Shown here: piece by piece, positions 34,860 through 45,755 of the stretch | Layout of the letters: each line of letters begins with the position of its first letter | Position numbering within the stretch: the first letter of the stretch is position 1 | Assembly: GCA_022478985.1 (NCBI GenBank) | Contig: JAKSZP010009238.1 | Span: forward strand, 62,001-126,000 | Direction of reading: 5' to 3' | DNA length: 64,000 bases | Origin: Massospora cicadina | Lineage: Eukaryota > Entomophthoromycota > Entomophthoromycetes > Entomophthorales > Entomophthoraceae | The notes under the pieces: model-generated | Told to the model about the DNA's origin: nothing | Database searches by the model: none | Seen by the model: the letters and a program-made list of their open reading frames with translations, nothing else | Position numbers and translations under genes: made by a program

Positions 34860-36335
34860 TTCTGGCCATGTCTCATCAGGCCTTCTATGCTGAAGAATCT
34901 TCATGAAGCACTGCACCAGTGAAATATTAGGAACTCAAGCTCATTTTTGATGCAGCGCTCAAAAACATGATGAGCTTCTTCAAGAGCAAAACGCCATTAT
35001 GCTCCAGCTTGACAGAACGTTCAGTCAGATGAAAATTCTGGGACAACAAAACAGGCAAATTACTGTCAGTTAGATGACAACACTGAACAACTGCACTATG
35101 CAGAGTGGAAATTGACCAGTACCTCTCAGCTCTCATTAGGAAAGGGGAAGAACGACAAGGGGGGCAACAATATGACGAGGAATATGCCGCTGGCTGCAGC
35201 TATTACACCCAGGAGTGTAGCTCTGGATATTAGTATGAATCAGAGCGCCAATTTCCTCAGGTGATGGCTGTGCTGTCCACTGCAGAGGCCCACGCTACCT
35301 TTAAAGCAGGACATCCCACCCTCCACTGGACTAGCTCCTAATTGAGAGGCTGCTTATGGTTCTCAACCCATTCCTTATTTTGCCCCAAAAAGTCGCATCT
35401 ATGAGTTAGATGAGGAGGTCAATATCGAGAAGCTGCCTCTGTTCAATTGCAATGAGAACATCCATAACTTCTTTAATCGTTTTGAGTTTGCAGCGGAAGG
35501 CACCTTAGATAAGTGTAAAGCTAAACTGCTGATATCTGCCTAAGATGTTGGTAGTGCTGACCAAGTCACTTGGTACCTTCCAAACAGCTCCGTTACTTGC
35601 CAAGAATAAAGGACACTATGCTTCGCCTGTTCAGGGGGTACCTCGAAAACGTCAAGCCAAAATGCAAAGTCTTAATCATTGGGTTCTGTTGTAACGAAAC
35701 CCTCACAGAGTTTGCTGGCCAATTTATGGAGGAAGCTCATGTGCTGATTGGTACAGGTTTTTTAGTGGAAGCTGAAGTATGCATTACAATGACCTTTAAG
35801 GTATGACCATTCTGTGAGCTTCACAACGTCATTTATACAATATTGGATGTCAATGTTCCCTGCTCAAAATTGTGCAGTCCTTATGCCATATATCCGCTAA
35901 GTTTCCTCCACCCAATACAAAGAAGAAACATACTATCATTGCTATCAGCCCTTCTTATTTGGTGGAATGTTCTCGTCCTGCCCACATTCTGCCTAACAAC
36001 CCCTGGCCTTACTATAATTCTGCACCTCATCTCAACTTATTTACTCCCTACAGTTCAACTTCTTCCCTGCCTCATTCACAAAAATTGTCAGCAGCCCAAC
36101 TAACGACCTGGACCTATTTATTCCAAGTGACAGCAATCGTCTTACTGACCTGGGCCAGGTTATGTCAAACATCAATCTGATTATTGGCCTGGACCCTCTT
36201 ATGAGAACCAAGGGTGCAGCTCTTATGGGGTTACATGCTATAATTGTCGTTACTCTGGCCACCTGGATTGGAGTTGACCTAATCGTCATGTCCACTACGT
36301 GAAACAAGATCAATACTATCAGGAAAAGGTAAGCG
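34860..36335 (+). pseudogene. Element B gag (broken)
   Basis: A fragmented frame runs from a start near 34,860 (MSHQAFYAEES). The matrix/capsid part at 35,395-35,800 includes KLPLFNCNENIHNFFNRFE and a capsid block with LTEFAGQFMEEAHVL. A CCHC knuckle near 36,210-36,275 reads CYNCRYSGHLDWS with a TGA where the last Cys is expected. It follows the gag pattern of elements A and C. Stops in nearly every block. Confidence 0.68.
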
Positions 36336-36739
36336 GAGTAGAGATAGGACTCTCTACATTCGCTATCCCAACCTTTAACGTCCCTGAATCAATAGTAGTA
36401 TATCCCACAGAAGTCCCTCAACATAATGTCAGGATTTTATGCCAGCAATTAGTTGGCGGAGTATACATACTGACACAAGTTTAAGAAAAGGATGCAACGG
36501 ATGAAGAACCTCAGCAACTGAAGCCGTACATCTGATAGATGTTTGATCAAGCTTTCTCAGACAAGCTGGATCCAGCCACAGATACGCCAACCCTGAAAGA
36601 AGTAAACGTCGCCCTTCCGGTTGACGCCATTGTTAAAAAATACCCTAAGGTCAGTGAGGGGATTATGAGTTTTCTTGGGAAAAGAGGTCCCATAAATTTC
36701 CACACATTAAACAGTCAATATTCTTCTTATCTGAATGTA

Positions 36740-37680
36740 CTTACTGTGACATTGTTGAGCAAAAACCCTAGTATGTGCTATAATAGATATAGGCGCTCCA
36801 GTTAACATAGTTTCCACTAAGTTGATGGCAAAGTTAAAGTTAAAACCTGATGTGGACCACCAAATGGTTTATGGTACCGCTGGAGCGGAAAGCACAGTCT
36901 CTGAGGGAGCGTGCAGTGCGCTACCCTTGCAGTTTAGGTCAATTGTCATGGTAGCCTCAGCAATAGTTTTACCAAACAATAATTATGACCTGCTAATTAG
37001 AACTGCTTTTCTGTGACGCTTTGGGGATGTTGTTGATATGATGGAGGAGACCTTCAAAATTTTGGGGCAGCGGAACCCAATTTACTTTACTTCTAGCGGA
37101 GTGCCAAAGGATCTGGTCCACATGGGCAATATTAACATTTCATATAGTGTTGGAGTACTTACAGTCCGCTATTATTAACTAAAAAGTAAGACTTGGCCCC
37201 TTCCCCAGCAAATATACAAATATCAAGGGTTACCTCTTCAAGATTCTGAGTCTTTATCCATTTCATCTGGACACCAAGTCATAGTTAACACTGAGTTAGA
37301 GGTGGAAGTGCCAACCAGACTTTATTTGGAGGTCATTAAGCCTAAATCAACAAATGCGGATTGAGCCTCATGTGGCTCCAGGGATTATACTTCCAGGCCA
37401 CAGAGAGATCAAGGTTTTGTTAGCAAATCTCCAGAACAAACCAATGCAAATCTTTTGATACATAATAGTGGCGTATATAAATTTGATCCCAATCAAGAAG
37501 GTCCTTCAGGTTCACATGTTTGTTCCATTTAGTGAATTTGTTCTAATTGTTGAGTCGCAGCCCAGTGTATTGACAGTGGTTCTGCGGAAGAATTTAATAG
37601 GGTTATTGGAGGAACAAAAAGACCAAGTGATATCTTTATTTCAGAAATATAAGGTTATTTTTATCGTCAACAACTAGGAT
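36740..37680 (+). pseudogene. Element B protease and RT linker (broken)
   Basis: The protease block at 36,760-37,016 reads VCAIIDIGAPVNIVSTKLMA and ends YDLLIRTAFL. Unlike A, C and D it keeps the catalytic Asp (DIGA, with Ile for Ser/Thr). The linker at 37,180-37,680 ends LLEEQKDQVISLFQKYKVIF, matching the element C linker. Confidence 0.7.
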
Positions 37681-37699
37681 TTAGGGTGTGCTTGGGGGT

Positions 37700-38990
37700 G
37701 ATTTTTGATTGGACACTGGGGATCATCCTCCCTTCAGTTCTTGGCCAATCAACTGATCAATGGCAGCTGAAGATGTTGTTACCAAAGAGATTAATAAGCT
37801 ACTGGAGCAAGGGATGATTAACCATCCAAGAGTCTATGGGCTTCACCTGTTCTGATTTTAAAAAATAAGTACGGCACCAAATGGGTAGTGATAGACTAAT
37901 AGAAGCTCAAGGTATTAAAAAGAAGGACTCAAACCCCTTGCCGCGGATCAATGATGCTTTGGATTTGTTAGGGGGAGCTCATTACTTCTCAGTGATGGAC
38001 TTGATATCAGGTTACTGGCAAATTAAGTTGCTCGTGGCAGAACAGGAGAAATGTGCTGTAATCACATCCAAAGGCCTTTTCCAACCGATCCATATGCCAC
38101 AAGGGCTGTGTAATGCACAGCTATGTTCCAACGTTCAATGAACACTATCTTTGGTGACCTGAAGATGTCGTGTGTCCTTGTATACCTCAATGATATCATT
38201 GTTTTCTCTTGAACATTTTTATGAGCACCTTGATCATCTAGAAGCAGCATTACGCTGGCTCACTGAGGCGAACATCCAGATCAAGCCTCAATAATGTAAC
38301 TTCTTCAAGGACTAGTTGGAATACCTGGGGTTTTTGGTAGACTTGAAGGGGCTGAAACCACAACCAGCCAAGGCGGATGCCATCTGAATGACTACACCAA
38401 ACAGTAAGTATGATATACTGGTATTTTTAGGAATAGTTAACTACTACCGGCGCTTTATCCCTAACTTCAGCTGCATTAAAGGGCCTCTACCTCGTTGTTA
38501 AAAAAGGATGCCATGTTCAAATGGATGGAATTACGTCAATACGCCTTCAATACACTTTGGACAGCACTAACCAGTGCACCAGTGCTACGCTATCCAAACT
38601 TCAATAGAGAGTTTATCATTCAGATGAATGTGTCCCTTTCTGCTGTGGTGGTGGTCCTTTCTCAGAAAGATGAGGGAGAGGAGCATCCCATTGCATACTG
38701 CAGCCAAAGCTTGAACTGCCATGAGCATAATTAGCCTGTGATTGAGTGGGAGTGCTTAGAGGTAATTTATGCATATGAGCAATTTAGGGTCTGTAATGCA
38801 TGGGAAGAGATTTAAAGTTGTAACGGATCATGCATTGTAACGTTGGTTGAGAAACCTCAAGGAGCCTGAAGGGCGTCTAGCCTGATGGGCTCTTAAGCTG
38901 AAAGAATACAATTTTGAGATCCTCCACCGCCCAGGAGCAAAGCAATAGAATGCCGACTGTTTATCTCAATTTCTTACTGTTGTAGTGACA
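37700..38990 (+). pseudogene. Element B reverse transcriptase and RNase H (broken)
   Basis: RT: KLLEQGMI block near 37,800, then 37,930-38,130 with NDALDLLGGAHYFSVMDL, SGYWQIKL and MPQGLCNA. A frameshift leads to KMSCVLVYLNDIIVFS: the YXDD box reads YLND. RNase H at 38,490-38,980 has IIQMNVSLSAVVVVLSQ, where the usual TDAS is MNVS. Both catalytic Asp losses fit G-to-A transitions. Frame changes and stops occur throughout. Confidence 0.78.
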
Positions 38991-39019
38991 GCGACCTCAG
39001 CAAAGTGATGTACAACAAG

Positions 39020-40200
39020 ATGCTCAGCAGAAAGTATGATGACAAACCACCCCAAGTAATAAAGGCATTAAACAAGATGCAAACAAATGCCTTCCAATGG
39101 AATGGGGAATTTTACAAGTGGATCAGCAATTCTACGGTAAATCTTCTGCAACCCTCATAATGGTTTGGTAATACTATGAGCACATATAAGGCAGTCGGCC
39201 ATGCTGGTGTGCATAAGATAATGGAACTGTTGCACCCTTGGTATTACTGGGAAAGCATTAACTTTGATGTGCTAATACCATTTCCTGTTGCCACCAGTGC
39301 CAAGTGGAAAAAAAGTTCTTCCAGAAGACCTCATACTAGTTGTTTAAACCACATTTTTGCTTGGCATACAGTTTCCCTGGATGTTGTTGAGCCTCTGCCA
39401 ATGGGAGCTATACCAGTGTAAGTACATTCTGGCAGCTATCAACCACCTAACCAGGTAGATGGAAGCAGGAGCGATACAGGATTAGGTGCAGACACAGTGG
39501 GAAAGTTTATAATGGAATGTATTATCCAATGACTTTGGTAGTCCTCAGTTCACTTCTACACATAATGGAACCAACTTCACCTCACACATCCTTCCAAAGT
39601 TGATTGAGCTAATGGGCATCCGCGGGGTTCTGATGACCCCATATTACCCCAAGTCCAACGGAATGGTCAAATGGGTAATGGAACTCTTGTGAACACCTTT
39701 CAGAAGCAGGTAACCAATAGACCCTCTGATCGGAGTTCCCTCATATCTACTCCCATCTTTTCTTACAATGTCAGGTATCATTTCGCTGCAGGGAAGAGCC
39801 CTTTTCAACTGTTATATGGATGAAACCCCGCTTTATGGCATTTCTTTATTTGTGCATAGACGATACTGGTAGAATGGATCCCCATCATAATTTCACTAAT
39901 TTAGCCAACATGTTGATTAAGTTGTAAATGAAAGCATAGTCAATCAGCTTGGACAAGAAGATTAAGAATCAGGTTGCCAACCAAGTACATCATAATGGGT
40001 AGCTCAGTTTTAAGAAGGTGAGATGGTTTTGTTCCACAACCAGCATGGTTTTGGGTGGAAACACAAGCTGGCCAACACTTGGGTTGGTCCATTTGAAATA
40101 ATTGAGAAAACTGGTGTTGACGCATACACCATCAAAGACCCAGCAAGGATTAAATCACTAATTACGTACAAGCAAAGTTTCTTTGAGCATATAAACTATT
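39020..40200 (+). pseudogene. Element B integrase (broken)
   Basis: HHCC region near 39,190-39,270 (GHAGVHKIMELLHPWYYWES). Core fragments: SLDVVEPLP near 39,375, HNGTNFTSH near 39,560 and PKSNGMV near 39,645. A C-terminal TWVGPFEIIEKTG module lies at about 40,080. Numerous stops. The frame ends shortly before the polypurine tract. Confidence 0.7.
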
Positions 40201-40233
40201 AGAGCCTTATTGTCCAGTCAAAGGGGGTGGTGG

Positions 40234-40778
40234 TGTCAAGATTCTGATATGGCTGGATGATAATCCCAGAAGAGCTATGGCGGAATGGCGAGAATCCACC
40301 AACTAGGATGATATTTACAAGTATTTGAACGCCTGAGATGAGTTGATATTGAGATATAACAATTATTAGATTGCCTCCAAATAAGGCAATGAAGTGATGT
40401 TGACATTTGATGAATATAAATTAGATTGCTTTGAATTAGGGCGATTGAGGATTGAAGAATACCGGCCAAACTAATGAGAATTGGCGGATTAGAATAGTCT
40501 AAGCTATGAGAATGGTATCTTCCAAAGTCGCTGATATATAAGTGAGATGGGAAATTGAAAGAGGGTGGCTAATAGTATATGGAAAGAGCGGAACAGCAAA
40601 GGGTTGTTATATTTACTAAAATAGATAAAAAAGTGTTTTCAGGGAAATTCCTATTCTATTGTATTTTCCAGTGTGTTTGAAGCACTGCTGATTCCCATAT
40701 TTTCTGTCTGTTGTTCAGTGGATTCAACCCGTGTAACCCTTATGGCGGATCCCAATGATACCACCCAAAATTATAACA
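40234..40778 (+). repeat. Right LTR of element B
   Basis: Starts TGTCAAGATTC, ends AATTATAACA. Preceded by a purine tract. Confidence 0.9.
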
Positions 40779-40783
40779 GAGAA
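40779..40783. repeat. Target-site duplication of element B, right copy (GAGAA)
   Basis: Pairs with GAGCA at 34,255-34,259. Confidence 0.55.
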
Positions 40784-41400
40784 TTTAGGTACTAATGTTC
40801 CTCCCCTTGTACACAGTAGATCTTTGTGAGTTCCAGTATTTGTCTAGCGAAGATTTGCCGGGTATTCTTGATTGAAGGTTGTAAAAAGTTAACCAGGAAT
40901 TCATTTGTTGCTTGACTGCCTGTGAGACGTTTAGCATAAGATGACATGGTGATCCCAGTACTTCATGTATATCTCCAGCTTGAGCTCCTGATCCTTAAGG
41001 TACTATAATATGTCAAAGGAGGGATCAATTTGTGAATTACCAATCCTAAAACCATGATATAAAGTTTCCAGCATAGCTTTTACACTTTCAGATGTATGAT
41101 CAATTGGTCTTGTTGTATCTACATGAGCTCCCCCCACTGTGATAAGATCCATGGAATAGGAGGTATCCACATCAGAGCCTTGGTGGCTGGTATTAAATTA
41201 TCAGAAATTTCCTTGTCACTAATTTCCATCCCATTGTCACTACCTCTTCTGGCAAAATCTGCCACTATTTGGTTGTATGGGACCATTTCAAAGAGAGTCA
41301 CCAATTTTAAGTGAGAACCAGTTGTTAAATTCCGGGGTTCACTTTCTTGATAAAATAAATCATGCACATTAAACCAGGACAAAGTTCAGCCAAAAGATTC
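40784..41400 (-). pseudogene. Element A, N-terminal coding-like region, unknown domain
   Basis: The minus-strand frame includes the open block 41,382-41,119 (SHLKLVTLFEMVPYNQIVADFARR, 87 codons) and continues with stops to 40,784 (QQMNSWLTFYNLQSRIPGKS). It then joins 34,259 beyond element B. It lies upstream of the recognisable gag of A, but I do not recognise the domain; it could be an unusually long gag N-terminus or a host gene invaded by B and D. The 5' LTR of A was not found. Confidence 0.35.
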
Positions 41401-42086
41401 TCAATTTAGTTCATGTCTTATGATACTTTGCCCATATAAAAGCCCACTAGGATTATTTGAATCAATCTGACTCTTCTGGTCATTTTGGTCTTAATATTCA
41501 CTAAAAATTGGGAAATTCTACTGAGGCAGGCAAAGATACAAGCTGAATATTTTGAAAGTCAGATTAAAGACACACTTCAAGAAAAGCCTCTGATAACAAA
41601 TCAGATAAAGATAATTAAGAATATATTTATTTAAAAATATTTTTGATGCGAATTCATTAGGCCAGGTGCCATTATTATATACCTCTAGGGCATCTCCTGG
41701 ACACATTGAACATGCAATTTCTGCAGATAATTGTTTTCCACCTCAGTTTGGCCCTTGAACTGGTACAATTATGACCTATTGCAAGAAATATTGGTGGAAA
41801 AATACTCCTATGTTTGTGAAGACTTCAGGGGCAAAAATCGTAATACAAACTTGCAAAATTGTCCTATGATCATCCCAATTTGAGTTTCGTCTTAAAGCTG
41901 ATAAAATATGACTTTTGAGAAATTTGGCATCAATTTCAATTAGATGACATACCCTAATCGGGATGCCAGCAGGCTCTCAGGATAGCACTAGGTACTCCCA
42001 TTTGGGCAGTCTATGTGCAAGTGCTATCATGCCAATTTGATGATTGACATACAAAATTTGCCATAGGGTGGGAAATTAATTATGAC
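41401..42086. other. No gene recognised
   Basis: Short frames only. It may be leader of element A on the minus strand. AT-rich, with no LTR match seen to other parts of the window. Confidence 0.35.
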
Positions 42087-43457
42087 TGTCATGGAAACGG
42101 CAGAAGAAGTTTAAACTGGCCTGCCAGTCAGGATGCGTGAACACCCAAAAAGCAAGCCAGAATTCCAGAGGCATTGCCAACCATACGACTTGATATGGAG
42201 CTGGGAAATGTGATATCACGAAGTGGTGGTGTAACAACAGGTTAAGGAGTATCCCAACAACAAATCACACTGAACCCATTCTCAACTCAGTGGTTCTAAC
42301 TGCATGAGATGGGATTACTGGGATAGTTTTAATGAGATTCTTGGCTTGAGAGGCCAACTCATTGGGGCGATAGGGAGATGGATTCTTTCTTTCCATTGTT
42401 GTACATAGGGCCATAAGATCCCTGTGTATTGTTGTCAGAAGTTCATAAGAGCGGGGTTGTAAAACTAAAAGTGTCAGACTCGCTTGGCCATTTGGCAATA
42501 GAGGGAGCTATGGTGACCAAAGGAATTGGTAAAGTTCACCCAGAGTGCGGGGTGATGGACCACCAGGGAAATGCCATCTGGGATATTTTCAGAACAGAAA
42601 ATGAAAAAAATTTGACTTTTTTTGCAAAAAATTATTTGGAAAGGAAAGTAAGAAAATTGACCAACAATTCTCCCAGTGCCATGCAACTGATTTAATAGTG
42701 GTCAATAGGGTAGTGACAGGATGGGGTTGAGACCCACAAATTCGACCTAACTGGTGAATTGTTCAGGAATGGGCGGGTTTATTCTTTGGGAACTGACATT
42801 TCAAAATTTAGCAGCAGGCTGAGTTTCTGTCGGTTTGACCTCAAACGTCTGAACCAGGGCTTGACTACATTCCTGATGGTTAGCATGACAGCATTTGGCC
42901 TGACAGGTGATGGGAATCCCCCAAGGCCATCCCATATAGGGACAGATCCATTTGGTTAGGAACAGGTTCGGGATGGCCAACCTGCCTGCGCTCAGTCATT
43001 TAACCATTCATTCAGTCAACAGCAGCACATTGGGCGCAACGCCTGAATTACTATCAGAGGGCTTCAAACCCTTGTTGATGGCGCCTGATATTTGTTCTAC
43101 TGGTTTAGTGATTGAATTGGAACTGTCAAGCGATCTGGCTGATATCTAATTCTTCATGCTTTTATAGCCATTTGAATTTTGGGCATCAGCCAGATTGCTG
43201 GCTGAATTAGATCTGACCAATTTTAATTCAGTAATCTCAGCACAGATTTCATTAATTCCCTGCATCAGTTCTGCTGAGGTAAGTGTGGGTATTGGGGTGG
43301 GATCCAAAATGGACGAGCTGTTACCCATCTCTCATCTACTATGTGAGTGAGATTGCCCTGAGTGATGAGAGGTACCGCCATCCTCTTCAGTGTCTTTTTA
43401 TTTGGGAACAGGAAGATGACCCGATTGAGAGCTAAAGGACATTCCCCAAGACTTACA
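42087..43457 (-). repeat. 3' LTR of element E3
   Basis: Starts TGTCATGG and ends GACTTACA like both LTRs of E1. It keeps the TTGACCA...TGGTCAA inverted repeat around the presumed promoter (near 42,655-42,707). Confidence 0.85.
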
Positions 43458-44480
43458 TTACCCTTTCCTTTTTCCAAAGGAATGGCACCCCCACTGGGAA
43501 ACTGCACCAGAGCCACATTTTTGTGTGCTTTAGGTAACTTGATAGCCATAATAATCGCGATCTTCTGAGGAGAGCGGGGAGCCTCAGGGCGGGATGCATG
43601 GAAGGCTTCAACCAGGGACATACAATTCGCGCAATTGAGCGCCTTGACCCAACTATCTTCATAGGCCGGGTATCCTTTACAGGCCACAAGATATTGTACT
43701 GAACTTCTCGACTTGTGAGATGCCAGGATAGCCTCTACCTCAGCTTCTTCCTCATTATTGATGACAATCAGTTCTGGGTCCACGGGAATTACACCCTTGA
43801 AGGGCAACAATTGGGAAACATGGAAAACTGGGTGCTGCTTCCAATGCGTGGGAAGCTTCAAGCGGAACTCCCCATTACCCAATACTTCCTCCACTAAGTA
43901 AGGACCCGAACGCTTACTGGCGAACTTGCAGGAAGGGGTTTGAATTTGCAAATGGCGGGTATCAAGCATGATGTAGGACCCACCATAAAGTCATGGCCCA
44001 GAAGGCGCTTACAGTCCGCGAATCGCTTATAGTTGTTGATGGCTTTAGTGAGGTGTTCCTGCACTAAGGCTTGAGTCAATTGAATATGGGTATCATGATC
44101 TGCGGCAGCTTGAACCTTAGGTCACAAGCATGGCCTAACTGAAAATGATGGGATATAACCCAACGTTGCTTCATATGGTGAAAGCCCCATGGATTTGTGT
44201 ATTCCATTATTGCATGCAAATTGAGTGAGAAGCAAGTCACTGGCCCAAGTATCCTGCGCTTCTGTAGCATAGCAACGCAGGTACTGTTCAAGGACTTGGT
44301 TAACCTGCTTGGTCTGACCATCAGACTGGGGGTGATATGCTGTGGATTGACAGGGGGTTATCTTTAGGATCAATAGGAGTTCACTCCAAAATCGTGCAGT
44401 AAACTGAGTACCCTAGTCACTAATAATTTTCTTGGGGAAGACCAAACATCAAAAATACATGTTTACAATAAGATGGGCAG
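43458..44480 (-). pseudogene. Element E3 integrase C-terminus and chromodomain (broken)
   Basis: 44,373-44,122 is the end of the integrase core (STAYHPQSDGQTKQVNQVLE). The open frame 43,969-43,265 has the GPY-type module (KRSGPYLVEEVLGNGEFRLKLP) and a chromodomain with QYLVACKGYPAYEDSW, where Cys replaces the usual Trp. The frame passes the polypurine tract (43,458-43,485 on the forward strand is pyrimidine-rich) and runs 64 codons into the LTR. Confidence 0.82.
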
Positions 44481-44510
44481 TTTCTTCCAACATAATTGCG
44501 GAACCATTCG

Positions 44511-45296
44511 GAAAGGGAGCTTACATTCACGTTAGCTTTGTAAGTTTTAAACTATAAAGATTATAACCCACCACCCCATAGCCACGGTGGATAGTCGATA
44601 CTACGGGGGGCTTGGTTTATTAAACCCTATCGCACCTACTTCTGATTTATTCACTTTTCCAGGCATCGGTCGTCATACAGAAAGCCTGTTATTTAACTAA
44701 CACCTGAGTTAATCACCATCGTGCTAAAGCGCCAATCGCAACGGCATTTCTGTTCAGTTGTGTTATATTTGTTGTATATATATCGGACTTGAGACGCATA
44801 GCTATAGGTCTAATATTAAGTCTAGGAGGTCACAGAATTCCCACCAGTAAAAATCGACATAGATTCTCTGAAAAAGTTTGGGCCGGGTTGAAAGGCGCTC
44901 AGATTGATCCCCCGTGGTTTAGCAGGTAAAATTATAAGGTCGGGATGGGCCTGCCAATTGAGTGCCGTGAACTTAGATAATAAATCCAAAAAGCGGTGGA
45001 TGTTAACTTAAAGCTAAATGGTAGATCTAAAATCCCGCAAAATAGCAACCACCGGCTTATAACCAAGCTTTGGAGTGGACAAACCTTTAAAGCAGCCGAA
45101 GCTCAGATTGACCCTCTCTTATGATGTATCTGATAAGCAAAAGGACTAAAACTCCTTTTAAACAAAAAAAAACCGGGGATTCAAGCCAAAGGGTGCGAGG
45201 TAAAGACCCGAACGGAATTTATAACGATGCAAAGAGGATGATCAGTCATACTCTACGCGATGTAAAAAAGAGGCAACAAACGGGTAGCAAGTCTAG
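44511..45296. other. Unique sequence downstream of the MFS gene, no gene seen
   Basis: Between the broken end of E3 and the MFS stop codon. CpG dinucleotides are much more frequent than in the elements. No ORF or RNA gene recognised; it presumably holds the 3' untranslated region of the MFS gene. Confidence 0.5.
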
Positions 45297-45440
45297 TTAA
45301 TTGGCGCGGCCTTTCGTTTCGATTGGGAGAAGCAAGGTACAGATCCCGACCACGAGGAACATAGCCGCCGAGAGATAGCCAGAGAGATAAGGAGACGGAA
45401 AGCAGGCCGCCAGTCACCAGGGGTGCAACCAATCCCGGCG

Positions 45441-45474
45441 CTGCCAAGTTAGATTTAACCGGGATGGGACTTAC
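45441..45474 (-). other. Intron 2 of the MFS gene (34 bases)
   Basis: GTAAGTCC...CTTGGCAG with a TCTAAC branch-like site. Removing it joins ASALGR to IAGI (a one-base frame change follows). Confidence 0.75.
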
Positions 45475-45721
45475 ATGCGGCCAAGTGCAGAAGCAACCCC
45501 GCTGGCAGTGCCTCGCACCTTGGTGTCAAACACCTCGGGCGTATAGGCGTAGAGAACGGCATAGACGATGGTGATCAAAAACGAGAACGCGCCGCTGGTG
45601 AAGGTGATGACGCCGGTAGAACTAGCGTTTGCAAACCCAGCAGCGATAGCGAAGCCCCTACCGCCGAACTCGCCATAGAGCCCTTCCTCCCGAGGGCCGT
45701 TTCAACCAGATAGCTACCAAT

Positions 45722-45755
45722 CTAAAAATGAATAGGAGGTTAAAGCTAAATGTAC
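45722..45755 (-). other. Intron 1 of the MFS gene (34 bases)
   Basis: On the minus strand it runs GTACATTT...TTTTTAG with a CTTTAACC branch-like site. Removing it joins GIPGSM to IGSYLVETALGRK, as expected for helix 9-10. Confidence 0.75.

Larger units (their letters stand above)
34260..40778 (+). mobile_element. Element B: complete but decayed Ty3-type LTR retrotransposon
   Basis: Plus strand, 6519 bases, LTRs of 544 and 545 bases that differ by roughly 14% over the first 70 bases. The tRNA primer site is at 34,805 and the polypurine tract AAAGGGGGTGGTGG just before 40,234. Gag, protease, RT, RNase H and integrase are in Ty3 order; no chromodomain is seen. Gag and protease resemble elements A and C. 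Many stops make it older than C and E1. Confidence 0.88.
42087..44510 (-). mobile_element. Element E3: 5'-truncated chromodomain Ty3 element
   Basis: 3' LTR at 42,087-43,457 plus the 3' end of pol up to about 44,510, where similarity to E1 ends. The rest of pol, gag and the other LTR are missing. It is the same family as E1 but more diverged. Confidence 0.85.
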
